In this document: piece by piece, positions 1 to 7,307 of the stretch | How the letters are laid out: every line of letters starts with the position of its first letter | Numbering within the stretch: position 1 is the stretch's first letter | Assembly: GCA_026393735.1 (NCBI GenBank) | Contig: JAPKZP010000116.1 | Coordinates: forward strand, 1 to 8,383 | Reading direction: 5' to 3' | DNA length: 8,383 nt | From: Acidobacteriota bacterium | Lineage (GTDB): Bacteria > Acidobacteriota > Vicinamibacteria > Vicinamibacterales > JAKQTR01 | The notes under the pieces: model-generated | The model's input: the letters and a program-made list of their open reading frames with translations, nothing else | The model's database searches: none | Told to the model about the DNA's origin: nothing | Program-made: the position numbers and the translations under genes

Positions 1-341
1 CCAGCGCGCTCGCGCAGCAGGCGGACATCCTGCTGCTCGACGAGCCCACGGCATCGCTCGACGTGGGCTACCAGTTCGAGATCGCGCACCTGCTGACACG
101 GCTCAACCACGATCGCAGCCTCACCATCGTGGTGGCGACCCACGACCTGAACTTCGCTGCCGGCTTGTGTCATTCGCTCGTCATGGTCGCGGACGGGCGG
201 ATCGTGAAGTCCGGGCCCACCGACGACACGCTGACCAGCCTGAACATTCAGACGCTCTACGGCGTCGTCGCCGACGTGTACCCGCACCACGCGGCCGGCC
301 ACCTCACCGTCGTCCCGCTCCGCAAGGTCAACCGTGACTAG
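1..341 (+). CDS. ABC transporter ATP-binding protein, BtuD/FecE class (5' end outside window)
   Basis: This is the C-terminal ~112 residues of the cytoplasmic ATPase that powers a metal-chelate or cobalamin importer. The frame is already open at base 3 and ends with TAG at 339-341. Visible motifs are Walker B with the catalytic Glu (ILLLDEPT, fragment residues 9-16), the D-loop (SLD, 18-20) and the switch His in VVATHDLNFA (His about 47). Walker A and the signature motif lie upstream of the window. The tail (LYGVVADVYPHHAAGHLTVVPL) fits the end of FecE/BtuD/HmuV-type ATPases. The permease gene starts inside its last codons, so the two are translationally coupled. The family is certain. The substrate (cobalamin, heme or ferric siderophore) cannot be read from this part; the neighbouring BtuF-like protein makes cobalamin the first guess. 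Confidence 0.93.
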   Translation, partial: SALAQQADILLLDEPTASLDVGYQFEIAHLLTRLNHDRSLTIVVATHDLNFAAGLCHSLVMVADGRIVKSGPTDDTLTSLNIQTLYGVVADVYPHHAAGHLTVVPLRKVNRD

Positions 342-1338
342 CATCCGACGCCGCCTGGCCGTGTGGACGCTCGTCTTCGGCGGCCTGGCATTCATCTCGG
401 TTCTGGGCGCGCCGCTGATTGGCACGACGCCGATCCGGCTCGCACGCGTCTTCGACCGCAGCCTGCCATTCGCCGACAACGTGGACGCGCAGATCTTCTT
501 CATCGCGCGGCTGCCGAGGGCGCTGGCCGGCGCCCTCGTCGGCGCGACACTCGCCGCATCGGGCGTGGTCCTGCAGGCATTGCTGCGCAACCCGCTGGCG
601 ACGCCGTTCACGCTCGGCGTCTCGGCCGGCTCCGCGCTGGGCGCGATGCTGGCGATCACGTTCCGGCTGCACCTGTCCATGGCGGGCGTGTCGGCCGTGA
701 CGGCCGCCAGTTTCATCGGCTCGCTTGGCGCCATCGGTATCGTCTACGGCCTCGCGCGTGCCCGGCACCAGGGGTTCTCGACCAATGTGCTGCTCCTCGC
801 CGGCGTGACGCTGAACTCGTTCTTCTCGGCGCTGATCCTCTTCGTCCAGTACCTGGCCGACTCCTCGGAGGCGCTGCGGACGATGAGATGGCTGATGGGG
901 GATCTGGACATCGCAGGCTACGGACCCTTGCTGGCATCGCTGCCGCTGTGCCTGGTCGCGTTGCTCGCCTTTGCGTGGCTGCCGCGGCCGCTGAATCTCC
1001 TCAGCCTCGACACCGACGCCGCCGCGTCGCGAGGCGTCAATGTCCTGCTGGTCCAGCGTGTTGCGTTCTTCAGCTCGTCGCTGGCCACGGGCGCTGCCGT
1101 CTCGCTGGGCGGTCCGATCGGGTTCATCGGGATCATCGTGCCGCACCTCGTGCGGCTGATGGTCGGGTCCGACCACCGGATCGTGCTGCCTGCGTCGGCG
1201 TTCTTCGGAGCTGCGTTCCTCGTGGCGTGCGACGTGCTGGCGCGGACGGCCATGGCACCGGTGGAGCTGCCCGTCGGCATCATCACCGCGCTCGTGGGCG
1301 GTCCATTCTTCCTGTGGTTGCTGGTGAGACAGCGATGA
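334..1338 (+). CDS. FecCD-family ABC transporter permease (BtuC-like)
   Basis: Inner-membrane permease of a type II ABC importer for cobalamin, heme or ferric siderophores; 334 aa, the usual length for FecCD/BtuC proteins. Family motifs appear in order: the GATLAASGVVLQALLRNPLA block (residues ~70-90) followed by TPFTLGVSAGSALGA; WLMGDL (~186-191); GGPIGFIGIIVPHLVRLMVG (~259-278), which includes the coupling-helix region that contacts the ATPase; and the C-terminal PVELPVGIITALVGGPFFLW. Several hydrophobic segments of about 20 residues fit the roughly 10-helix topology. The start is GTG at 334, inside the ATPase gene (8-bp overlap), with AAGG at 324-327 as a ribosome site six bases upstream. 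It ends at TGA 1336-1338, which overlaps an ATG at 1335. The substrate is inferred only from the neighbours. Confidence 0.95.
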   Translation: MTSIRRRLAVWTLVFGGLAFISVLGAPLIGTTPIRLARVFDRSLPFADNVDAQIFFIARLPRALAGALVGATLAASGVVLQALLRNPLATPFTLGVSAGSALGAMLAITFRLHLSMAGVSAVTAASFIGSLGAIGIVYGLARARHQGFSTNVLLLAGVTLNSFFSALILFVQYLADSSEALRTMRWLMGDLDIAGYGPLLASLPLCLVALLAFAWLPRPLNLLSLDTDAAASRGVNVLLVQRVAFFSSSLATGAAVSLGGPIGFIGIIVPHLVRLMVGSDHRIVLPASAFFGAAFLVACDVLARTAMAPVELPVGIITALVGGPFFLWLLVRQR

Positions 1339-1511
1339 ATGGAGAAGGTTGCATGGCCTGCGTGAGGCGGAATAGTCGGGCCACGAGGATGGGCCACGAC
1401 ACCGCGTGTCCTGACGGTCGGGATTCAGGATTCCCGACGTCGCCTGAGTGGATCGGGCCGGGCTCTGTTGGAGCGAGCGGGGTTCGGGGATCGGAGAGTC
1501 GCACATCAGCT
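1339..1511 (+). other. Permease to binding-protein spacer, open in frame but probably untranslated leader
   Basis: The frame of the downstream binding protein stays open back through this stretch. Two in-frame ATGs could serve as starts: 1335 (ATGA overlap with the permease stop) and 1353 (good ribosome site GGAGAAGG at 1341-1348). The peptide it would encode, about 55 Arg/Gly/Ser-rich residues, would precede the signal peptide and resembles nothing I know. By hand count about 18 of 53 codons from 1353 to 1511 end in A or T, far more than in the flanking genes. The stretch also contains an inverted repeat (1413-1441). I therefore read it as spacer or leader, but the ribosome site at 1341 keeps a translated extension possible. 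Confidence 0.5.
1413..1441. repeat. Inverted repeat (hairpin) in the spacer upstream of the binding-protein gene
   Basis: GTCGGGA (1417-1423) and TCCCGAC (1432-1438) form a perfect 7-bp stem around an 8-nt loop (TTCAGGAT). Skipping one bulged G (1416), three more pairs extend it (GAC 1413-1415 with GTC 1439-1441). No T-run follows on either strand, so it is not a typical Rho-independent terminator. It could be a REP-like spacer element or an mRNA structure setting the level of the binding protein relative to the permease. Confidence 0.6.
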
Positions 1512-2450
1512 GTGTGGGTCGGCGTCAGCCGGCCCCGCGTGGCGCTGGCAGGCCGACTCGTCGCTCTGCTGCTGAGCACGTGGGTGGCGTCCGCGTCGAT
1601 GGCGGCAGCGCAGGACACGAAGGTCGCGGCCCGGGGGCTTCAGCCCCCTGGAACACCCCCGCAGCGCATCGTGTCCGTCGTGCCGTCGGTCACCGAAACG
1701 CTGTTTGCCATCGGCGCCGGGCCGCGCGTGATCGCCGTGAGCAGCTTCGACACGTACCCGCCGGAGGTCGCGCACCTGCCGAAGGTCGGCGCCCTGTTTG
1801 ATCCGGACGTCGAGCGCATCCTGTCGCTGCGTCCGGATCTCGTGGTCGTGTACGGAAGCCAGACCGACCTCATCGCCCAACTCGGCCGCGCGAACATCCC
1901 GACCTACGTCTACCGGCACGGGTCGCTGGCCGACATCACCGCGGGAATCCGCGATTTGGGCGTCCGGCTCGGGCTTGCCGGGGAAGGCCGAAGAGTCGCC
2001 GCCACGATTGACGGAGCGATGGGCGAGATCCGCACGCGGTTGAAGGGCGGGACTCGTCCGCGCACGCTGCTCGTGATAGGGCGCGAGCCTCAGTCGCTGC
2101 GGTCGATCAACGCCAGCGGCGGGATTGGCTTCCTGCACGACCTGCTCGAGCTTGCGGGCGGCGCCAACGTGTTCGCGGACGTAAAGCGGGAGTCACTGCT
2201 CGTGTCGACGGAGACGATCCTGGCCAAGGCGCCGGAGGTCATCATTGAGCTGCACTACTCGGAGCCGCCAATCCCGGAGGCGATTGCCCGCGAGCGGAAG
2301 GCATGGACTGCGCTGTCCGCGGTGCCGGCGGTCAAGGCGGGCCGTGTCTACCTGCTGTACGGCGGCGAACTCGTCGTGCCTGGCCCGCGCGTCGTCGTGA
2401 CAGCCCAGACGTTCGCCCGCGCCCTCCACCCCGACATCATGCCCTGGTAG
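1512..2450 (+). CDS. BtuF-like periplasmic substrate-binding protein of the ABC importer
   Basis: Periplasmic binding protein (PF01497, the BtuF/FhuD/FecB type) that delivers ligand to the upstream permease. With GTG 1512 the protein is 312 aa. A Sec-type signal follows: Arg-containing n-region (SRPR), hydrophobic core (LVALLLSTWVA), then small residues (SASMAAAQ) suited to cleavage. The mature domain opens with RIVSVVPSVTETLFAIGAG, then VSSFDTYPPEV, DVERILSLRPDLVVV and later GGANVFADV. The SS-x-D-YPPE pattern and the layout resemble E. coli BtuF, so cobalamin is the likely ligand, though heme or siderophore remains possible. GTG 1539 is an equally good start for the signal peptide. Upstream ATGs at 1335 and 1353 would add ~53-59 unlikely residues but have a better ribosome site. 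A palindrome at 1630-1651 encodes part of the linker after the signal. The stop TAG is 3 bp from the convergent neighbour's stop. Confidence 0.9.
   Translation: MWVGVSRPRVALAGRLVALLLSTWVASASMAAAQDTKVAARGLQPPGTPPQRIVSVVPSVTETLFAIGAGPRVIAVSSFDTYPPEVAHLPKVGALFDPDVERILSLRPDLVVVYGSQTDLIAQLGRANIPTYVYRHGSLADITAGIRDLGVRLGLAGEGRRVAATIDGAMGEIRTRLKGGTRPRTLLVIGREPQSLRSINASGGIGFLHDLLELAGGANVFADVKRESLLVSTETILAKAPEVIIELHYSEPPIPEAIARERKAWTALSAVPAVKAGRVYLLYGGELVVPGPRVVVTAQTFARALHPDIMPW
1630..1651. repeat. GC-rich REP-like palindrome inside the binding-protein gene
   Basis: GGGGGCT (1633-1639) and AGCCCCC (1642-1648) are perfectly complementary around a 2-nt centre (TC). Two further C-G pairs lie outside a single C/T mismatch (1630-1631 with 1650-1651). 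It is translated as RGLQPPG in the low-complexity linker between the signal peptide and the folded domain, where an insertion would be tolerated. Its form is that of a dispersed palindromic element. Its copy number cannot be judged from one window. Confidence 0.65.
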
Positions 2451-2453
2451 TCG

Positions 2454-3302
2454 CTACGTCTTGAAGCGCTTCCCGTCCACGAAGATGGTGTTGTAGAGCG
2501 AGCCGGCGCAGGCAATGTAGCCGCGGGGCTTGAGCAGCCTGGCGATGGGCGTGTTGTCGTGCGAGAACTCGGGTCCCTTGGTCTCCGCGCAGATGACCGC
2601 CGGCCGGTACTTCCGGAAGTCCAGCGACCGCAGGACGTCGAAATCCAGGCCTTCCACGTCGATCGACAGGAGGTCCGGCGCACCCGTGAAGTGCTCCTTG
2701 ATCAACCGGTTCACCGAGATGAGCGGCATCTTCAGGACCTTCTCGACCGGGTCAACCTTCGAGGTTCGCCGACGCTCGGCGACGACTTCCGGCGAAAACG
2801 TGTTGAGCGGAGAGTGGTCGCGGAAGACGTAGTAGTCGGCCTCGGTGACCTCCGACACGCCAACGCCCGCTTGGACGACGACGTCGTTCGGGCGGACCTG
2901 CCGGATTTTCTCCACCAGGGTCGGGTTGGGCTCGACGAGCACGCCATGGCTGCCGGTGTTGTAGAGCAGGTACGTGTTGTTGCTGAGCACCGGGTCGCCG
3001 GCCCCGATGTCGAGATAGCTCGGCGCGCTCAACCTGAGCACGTGGTGCAGGAGGTTGAACAGGATCAGGTCCTCGCCCTCCTGCGCGAACGAGAGGCGTG
3101 ACGGCTCATCCGGATCGCATGCCGGGATCTTCCTGTCGCTCGACGGCGCCGGAAGCGGTTCGGGAACGGCCGGCTTCGCCGGCACGGGGGCCGCTGCCTG
3201 CGCGCTCGCCAGTCGCCTGGCAGGAAACGCGCCCGCCAGTCCGGCCAGGCCTGTTGCCGCGGCGCCGGTGACGGCTCCCACCACGAAATCACGTCGGTTC
3301 AT
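2454..3302 (-). CDS. FkbM-family SAM-dependent methyltransferase with a twin-arginine (Tat) signal
   Basis: The 282-aa protein has two parts. Residues 1-40 look like a Tat signal: MNRRDFVVG, then a long Ala/Gly-rich hydrophobic stretch, then ARRLASAQA before a probable cleavage site, followed by a Pro/Ala linker (40-60). From about residue 71 (SFAQEGEDLILFNLL) it matches the FkbM methyltransferase fold: SAM-binding motif I YLDIGAGDP (96-104), the acidic VEPNP (123-127), and the hallmark SIDVEGLDFDVLRSLDF (213-229) followed by ICAETKG. FkbM enzymes usually O-methylate sugars or polyketides in the cytoplasm; the substrate here is unknown. The ATG at 3302 is the first start in the frame, and the next Met is at residue 192, past motif I, so the signal is not easily dropped. 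Upstream ribosome-site match is weak. It sits 48 bp after mqnD and could be co-transcribed. Family confident; export inferred. Confidence 0.88.
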   Translation of the reverse strand: MNRRDFVVGAVTGAAATGLAGLAGAFPARRLASAQAAAPVPAKPAVPEPLPAPSSDRKIPACDPDEPSRLSFAQEGEDLILFNLLHHVLRLSAPSYLDIGAGDPVLSNNTYLLYNTGSHGVLVEPNPTLVEKIRQVRPNDVVVQAGVGVSEVTEADYYVFRDHSPLNTFSPEVVAERRRTSKVDPVEKVLKMPLISVNRLIKEHFTGAPDLLSIDVEGLDFDVLRSLDFRKYRPAVICAETKGPEFSHDNTPIARLLKPRGYIACAGSLYNTIFVDGKRFKT

Positions 3303-3350
3303 TGTTGTTGCTGCCTGACCCTTGCTGTTGGAGCCGCCGCGTGCCCGTTC

Positions 3351-4178
3351 CTACGACGCAAACTCGACCGCGACTTTGTTGGGGATGATGCCCTTCTGGT
3401 GGGCTTCGTCGAGGAACAGCGAGACGGCGCGCCGGCTGGCGTCGGTGTAACCCAACGTGAGATTGTTCACGTACATCCCGACAAAGCGGTCCGCCTTCGC
3501 CCGGTCGAGGCCCCGCCCGAACTGCAGCGCATACTCGAGCGCCTGCTCCCGGTTGTCGAGTGCGTGCTTGATGCTCGCGTGCAGCATCCGGCTGACCTTC
3601 GCAATCATGTCAGGCCCGAGATCGCGCCGGATGACGTTGCCGCCCAGCGGGAGCGGCAGCCCGCCCGTGCGCGCCGCCCACCACTCGCCGAGATCGACGA
3701 TCTTGCGGAGCCCTTCGTCCTGGTAGGTCAGCTGCCCTTCGTGGATGAGCAGGCCTGCCGCTACGTCGCCGCGCCGCACGGCCTCCTGGATCTGGTCGAA
3801 CGGCATCACCACGGTGTCGAGCGCCGGGTTGTAGAGCTTCAGCGCCAGGAACGCCGACGTCAGCAGCCCCGGCACCGCGACGCGCAGACCCGTGAGATCG
3901 GCGGGGCCGTCCTCCCGAACGACGACGAGGGGCCCGTAGTTCTCGCCCATGCTCGCGCCGTGCGGCAGCAGGACGTATTTCTCGTGGAGGTAGGCGTAGG
4001 CGTGGAACGAGACCGCGGAAACTTCGTACTTCCCGTCGAAGGCCTCGCGGTTCAGCGTTTCGATGTCGCACAGGACATGGCCGACATCGAGTCCGCCGGT
4101 GTCGACGTGCCCGCTCGCCAGGCCGTAGAACATGAATGCATCGTCGGAATCAGGGCTGTGGGCTACGGTGATACGCAT
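3351..4178 (-). CDS. mqnD: 1,4-dihydroxy-6-naphthoate synthase (MqnD), futalosine pathway of menaquinone synthesis
   Basis: Cytoplasmic enzyme that converts cyclic dehypoxanthinyl futalosine into 1,4-dihydroxy-6-naphthoate, the naphthoquinone ring precursor of menaquinone. The 275-aa length fits the family. Diagnostic segments are the N-terminal VAHSPDSDDAFMFYGLASG (residues 5-23), FHAYAYLHEKYVLLPHGASMG (59-78), YGPLVVV (81-87), VAVPGLLTSAFLALKLY (100-116) and LLIHEGQLTYQD (143-154). His146 corresponds in position and context to the catalytic His reported for the Thermus enzyme (known for the family). The fold is that of a periplasmic-binding-protein-like enzyme without a signal peptide. No other mqn gene is in the window. 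It starts 33 bp after the hypothetical gene and lacks a clear ribosome site. It is the best evidence here that the organism uses the futalosine rather than the classical Men pathway. Confidence 0.96.
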   Translation of the reverse strand: MRITVAHSPDSDDAFMFYGLASGHVDTGGLDVGHVLCDIETLNREAFDGKYEVSAVSFHAYAYLHEKYVLLPHGASMGENYGPLVVVREDGPADLTGLRVAVPGLLTSAFLALKLYNPALDTVVMPFDQIQEAVRRGDVAAGLLIHEGQLTYQDEGLRKIVDLGEWWAARTGGLPLPLGGNVIRRDLGPDMIAKVSRMLHASIKHALDNREQALEYALQFGRGLDRAKADRFVGMYVNNLTLGYTDASRRAVSLFLDEAHQKGIIPNKVAVEFAS

Positions 4179-4211
4179 CAGACGAGTGTACTACGCGTGC
4201 AGGGTTTGGGT

Positions 4212-4745
4212 TCAGAACCCGGGACCGCTCTTGGGCGGCGTGACAACGATGGACTCGTTGATCCGGCGCTGGCGTTCGCGCTCTTCATCGATCTTCTTCT
4301 GGCGGACCTCTTCCAGGCGTCGTTCCCTGGCCATCCGGGCTTCACGCTCGATGAGCTTCTGGATGCCGATGATGGCGATCGTGCTGATCGGCACGGAGGG
4401 CGACTTGAATGCCAGCGGCGTCACGTGGTCGATCATGTCCCTGTGCGTCGGCGCGCCCATCGGAGCCGGGCCGGTTGAGAGTTCCCCGGGCTGGAACAGC
4501 AGGATCGGCGGAGCCTCCGCGATGACTTCCACGAAGTACTCCAGCTTGAGAGGTGATGCGCCGGCTCTTGCCGGCTTCCAGGCCAGTTCGCGCTTGATGC
4601 GGTTGAGGTCGACGCCCATGGCGTCGACGTTCGATGCAGGCTGCGTGGAAGTCTGCGGCGGCACAGCCTCTCCCTGCCGTGCCCCGAGCACGGCCGGCTG
4701 CGAGCCGATGAGGGTGGCGAGCAGTGCCGCCAGCACGCGCCGCAT
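4212..4745 (-). CDS. Small exported hypothetical protein with a charged C-terminal helix
   Basis: Not recognised. From ATG 4745 the protein is 177 aa. It begins with a Sec-type signal (MRRVLAALLATLIGSQPAVLG, cleavage probably after AVLGA), then a Gln/Thr/Pro-rich linker (~24-40). A compact region follows, rich in short hydrophobic segments, LKLEYFVEVIA (67-77) and PPILLFQPGEL (79-89), with GAPTHRDMIDHVTPLAF at 97-113. Residues ~130-163 are almost all Glu, Arg, Lys, Ala and Leu and should form one long charged helix or coiled coil. The tail SIVVTPPKSGPGF is short and Pro/Gly-rich. The frame is open further upstream to 4871, into iscX, but that part lacks a signal and overlaps a real gene. The gene lies 64 bp after iscX and 33 bp before mqnD. 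No ribosome site is obvious. Function is unknown; a periplasmic location is inferred. Confidence 0.75.
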   Translation of the reverse strand: MRRVLAALLATLIGSQPAVLGARQGEAVPPQTSTQPASNVDAMGVDLNRIKRELAWKPARAGASPLKLEYFVEVIAEAPPILLFQPGELSTGPAPMGAPTHRDMIDHVTPLAFKSPSVPISTIAIIGIQKLIEREARMARERRLEEVRQKKIDEERERQRRINESIVVTPPKSGPGF

Positions 4746-4809
4746 ATAGGTTGAGACGCATGATACCGGCAATCGGACGGCACGATCCCGTATCCCGTCT
4801 CCAGAATCT

Positions 4810-5013
4810 CTAGTCCCCGTCCTTGTGCTCTTCGTACCACGCCATCTGGATCGCCTCCAGTTTCGGCTCATTCGACGCGTGGGGGTCGTCCGTGAACCCT
4901 TCGAGGGCGATCACCTTCTCGCGCAGATCGGTGAACCGCACGGTCAGCGGATCGATCTGCGGGAACTTCTCGAACAGGGCGATGCCGATGTCTTCGGAGT
5001 CGGTCCACTTCAT
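4810..5013 (-). CDS. iscX: Fe-S cluster assembly protein IscX
   Basis: Small acidic protein of 67 aa, usual for IscX (E. coli 66 aa). In known systems IscX binds the cysteine desulfurase IscS, competes with frataxin, binds iron weakly and tunes the rate of cluster formation. Matching segments are KWTDSEDIGIAL (2-13), the PQIDPLTVRFTDL block (18-30) and the acidic DDPHASNEPKLEAI (42-55), all with close counterparts in E. coli IscX. The start ATG 5013 is fixed by a near-perfect ribosome site (AGGAGGTG) and by family length. It follows fdx by 11 nt, the standard last position of an isc operon, so it is confidently part of that unit. Confidence 0.96.
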   Translation of the reverse strand: MKWTDSEDIGIALFEKFPQIDPLTVRFTDLREKVIALEGFTDDPHASNEPKLEAIQMAWYEEHKDGD

Positions 5014-5018
5014 GCGCG

Positions 5019-5026
5019 CACCTCCT
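5019..5026 (-). promoter_or_regulatory. Strong ribosome binding site of iscX overlapping the fdx stop codon
   Basis: On the minus strand the sequence reads AGGAGGTG, ending 5 nt before the iscX ATG. The first bases of this site are part of the TAG stop of fdx (5027-5025). This ties iscX translation to termination on fdx and fixes the iscX start. Confidence 0.85.
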
Positions 5027-5438
5027 ACGCCTTGGCCGGGGTCCACGCGCCAGGCGTCTGCGCCGTGCTCTTGCCGAGCTGGATGGCTCCGCCTTCCTGC
5101 ACGTAGTTGCGGGTGTACATCGGGATTTCGCACACCACGTCGCCGCGGACCACGGCCTGGCAGCCCAGGCGCGAATGCGGCGTCACGTCCCACGCCGTGT
5201 CGAGCCGATCGCCCTCGTCGTCCTGCATGTCGCTGAGGTTCCCGCCACCCTCACGCACGACGACGTGGCAGGTCGTGCAGGCGCAGCTGCCCCCGCACGC
5301 GTGCTCGAGGGGAACGTCGAAGTTCTTCGCGATGTCGAGCAGCGAGCCTGGCAGGCCGTGATGAGAACTCGGCATCGACGCCAGGTCGACGTCGACGACG
5401 TGCGCTTCGCCATCGATGATGAAAGTTACTCTGGGCAT
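5025..5438 (-). CDS. fdx: ISC-type [2Fe-2S] ferredoxin Fdx
   Basis: Adrenodoxin-type [2Fe-2S] ferredoxin that supplies electrons for cluster assembly on IscU. From ATG 5438 it is 137 aa. The ligand pattern is clear: ACGGSCACTTCHVVV gives Cys48, Cys54 and Cys57, and RLGCQAVV gives Cys93; the extra Cys52 also has a counterpart in E. coli Fdx. The acidic DMQDDEGDRLDTAWDV (70-85) and VVCEIPMYTRNYV near the C-terminus also match Fdx. A tail of ~24 residues after NYVQEG goes beyond the end of E. coli Fdx (111 aa), and the N-terminal part has an insertion (ASMPSSHHGLPG). The start could instead be GTG 5444 (two more residues), which is better spaced from the GAAGG upstream; I chose ATG because family members begin MP-K/R. 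It lies 24 nt after hscA. Confidence 0.95.
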   Translation of the reverse strand: MPRVTFIIDGEAHVVDVDLASMPSSHHGLPGSLLDIAKNFDVPLEHACGGSCACTTCHVVVREGGGNLSDMQDDEGDRLDTAWDVTPHSRLGCQAVVRGDVVCEIPMYTRNYVQEGGAIQLGKSTAQTPGAWTPAKA

Positions 5439-5462
5439 AGTCACTGTACCTTCGACCGTCGC

Positions 5463-7303
<1,841 letters not shown>

Positions 7304-7307
<4 letters not shown>

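Noticed and set aside
363..1334. Upstream part of the 695-codon plus-strand open frame running into the binding-protein gene
   Set aside because: It lies over the permease in another frame and gives an Arg/Ala-rich nonsense product; only the part from about 1512 onward has protein-like sequence, so this is not a fusion protein.
328..1506. Long minus-strand open frame (392 codons) opposite the permease gene
   Set aside because: It encodes a low-complexity Arg/Gln/His/Glu-rich product typical of the antisense of a GC-rich gene, while the plus-strand frame shows all FecCD motifs.
2463..2472. Palindrome GAAGCGCTTC near the convergent stops as a terminator
   Set aside because: It has no loop and no T-run, lies within the coding region of the methyltransferase, and a 10-bp palindrome of this kind is expected by chance in GC-rich DNA.
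3399..4478. Plus-strand open frame (359 codons) opposite mqnD and the hypothetical gene
   Set aside because: Shadow of mqnD; product rich in Arg, Val, Glu and His with no domain, and mqnD on the other strand is unmistakable.
4746..4809. Promoter for the hypothetical gene in the iscX spacer
   Set aside because: A TATCAT on the minus strand could be a -10 box, but no acceptable -35 sits at the right distance, so I do not call it.
4746..4871. Extended start of the hypothetical protein at 4871
   Set aside because: It would overlap iscX by about 60 bp and add 42 Arg/Thr/Gly-rich residues in front of a good signal peptide; ATG 4745 fits better.
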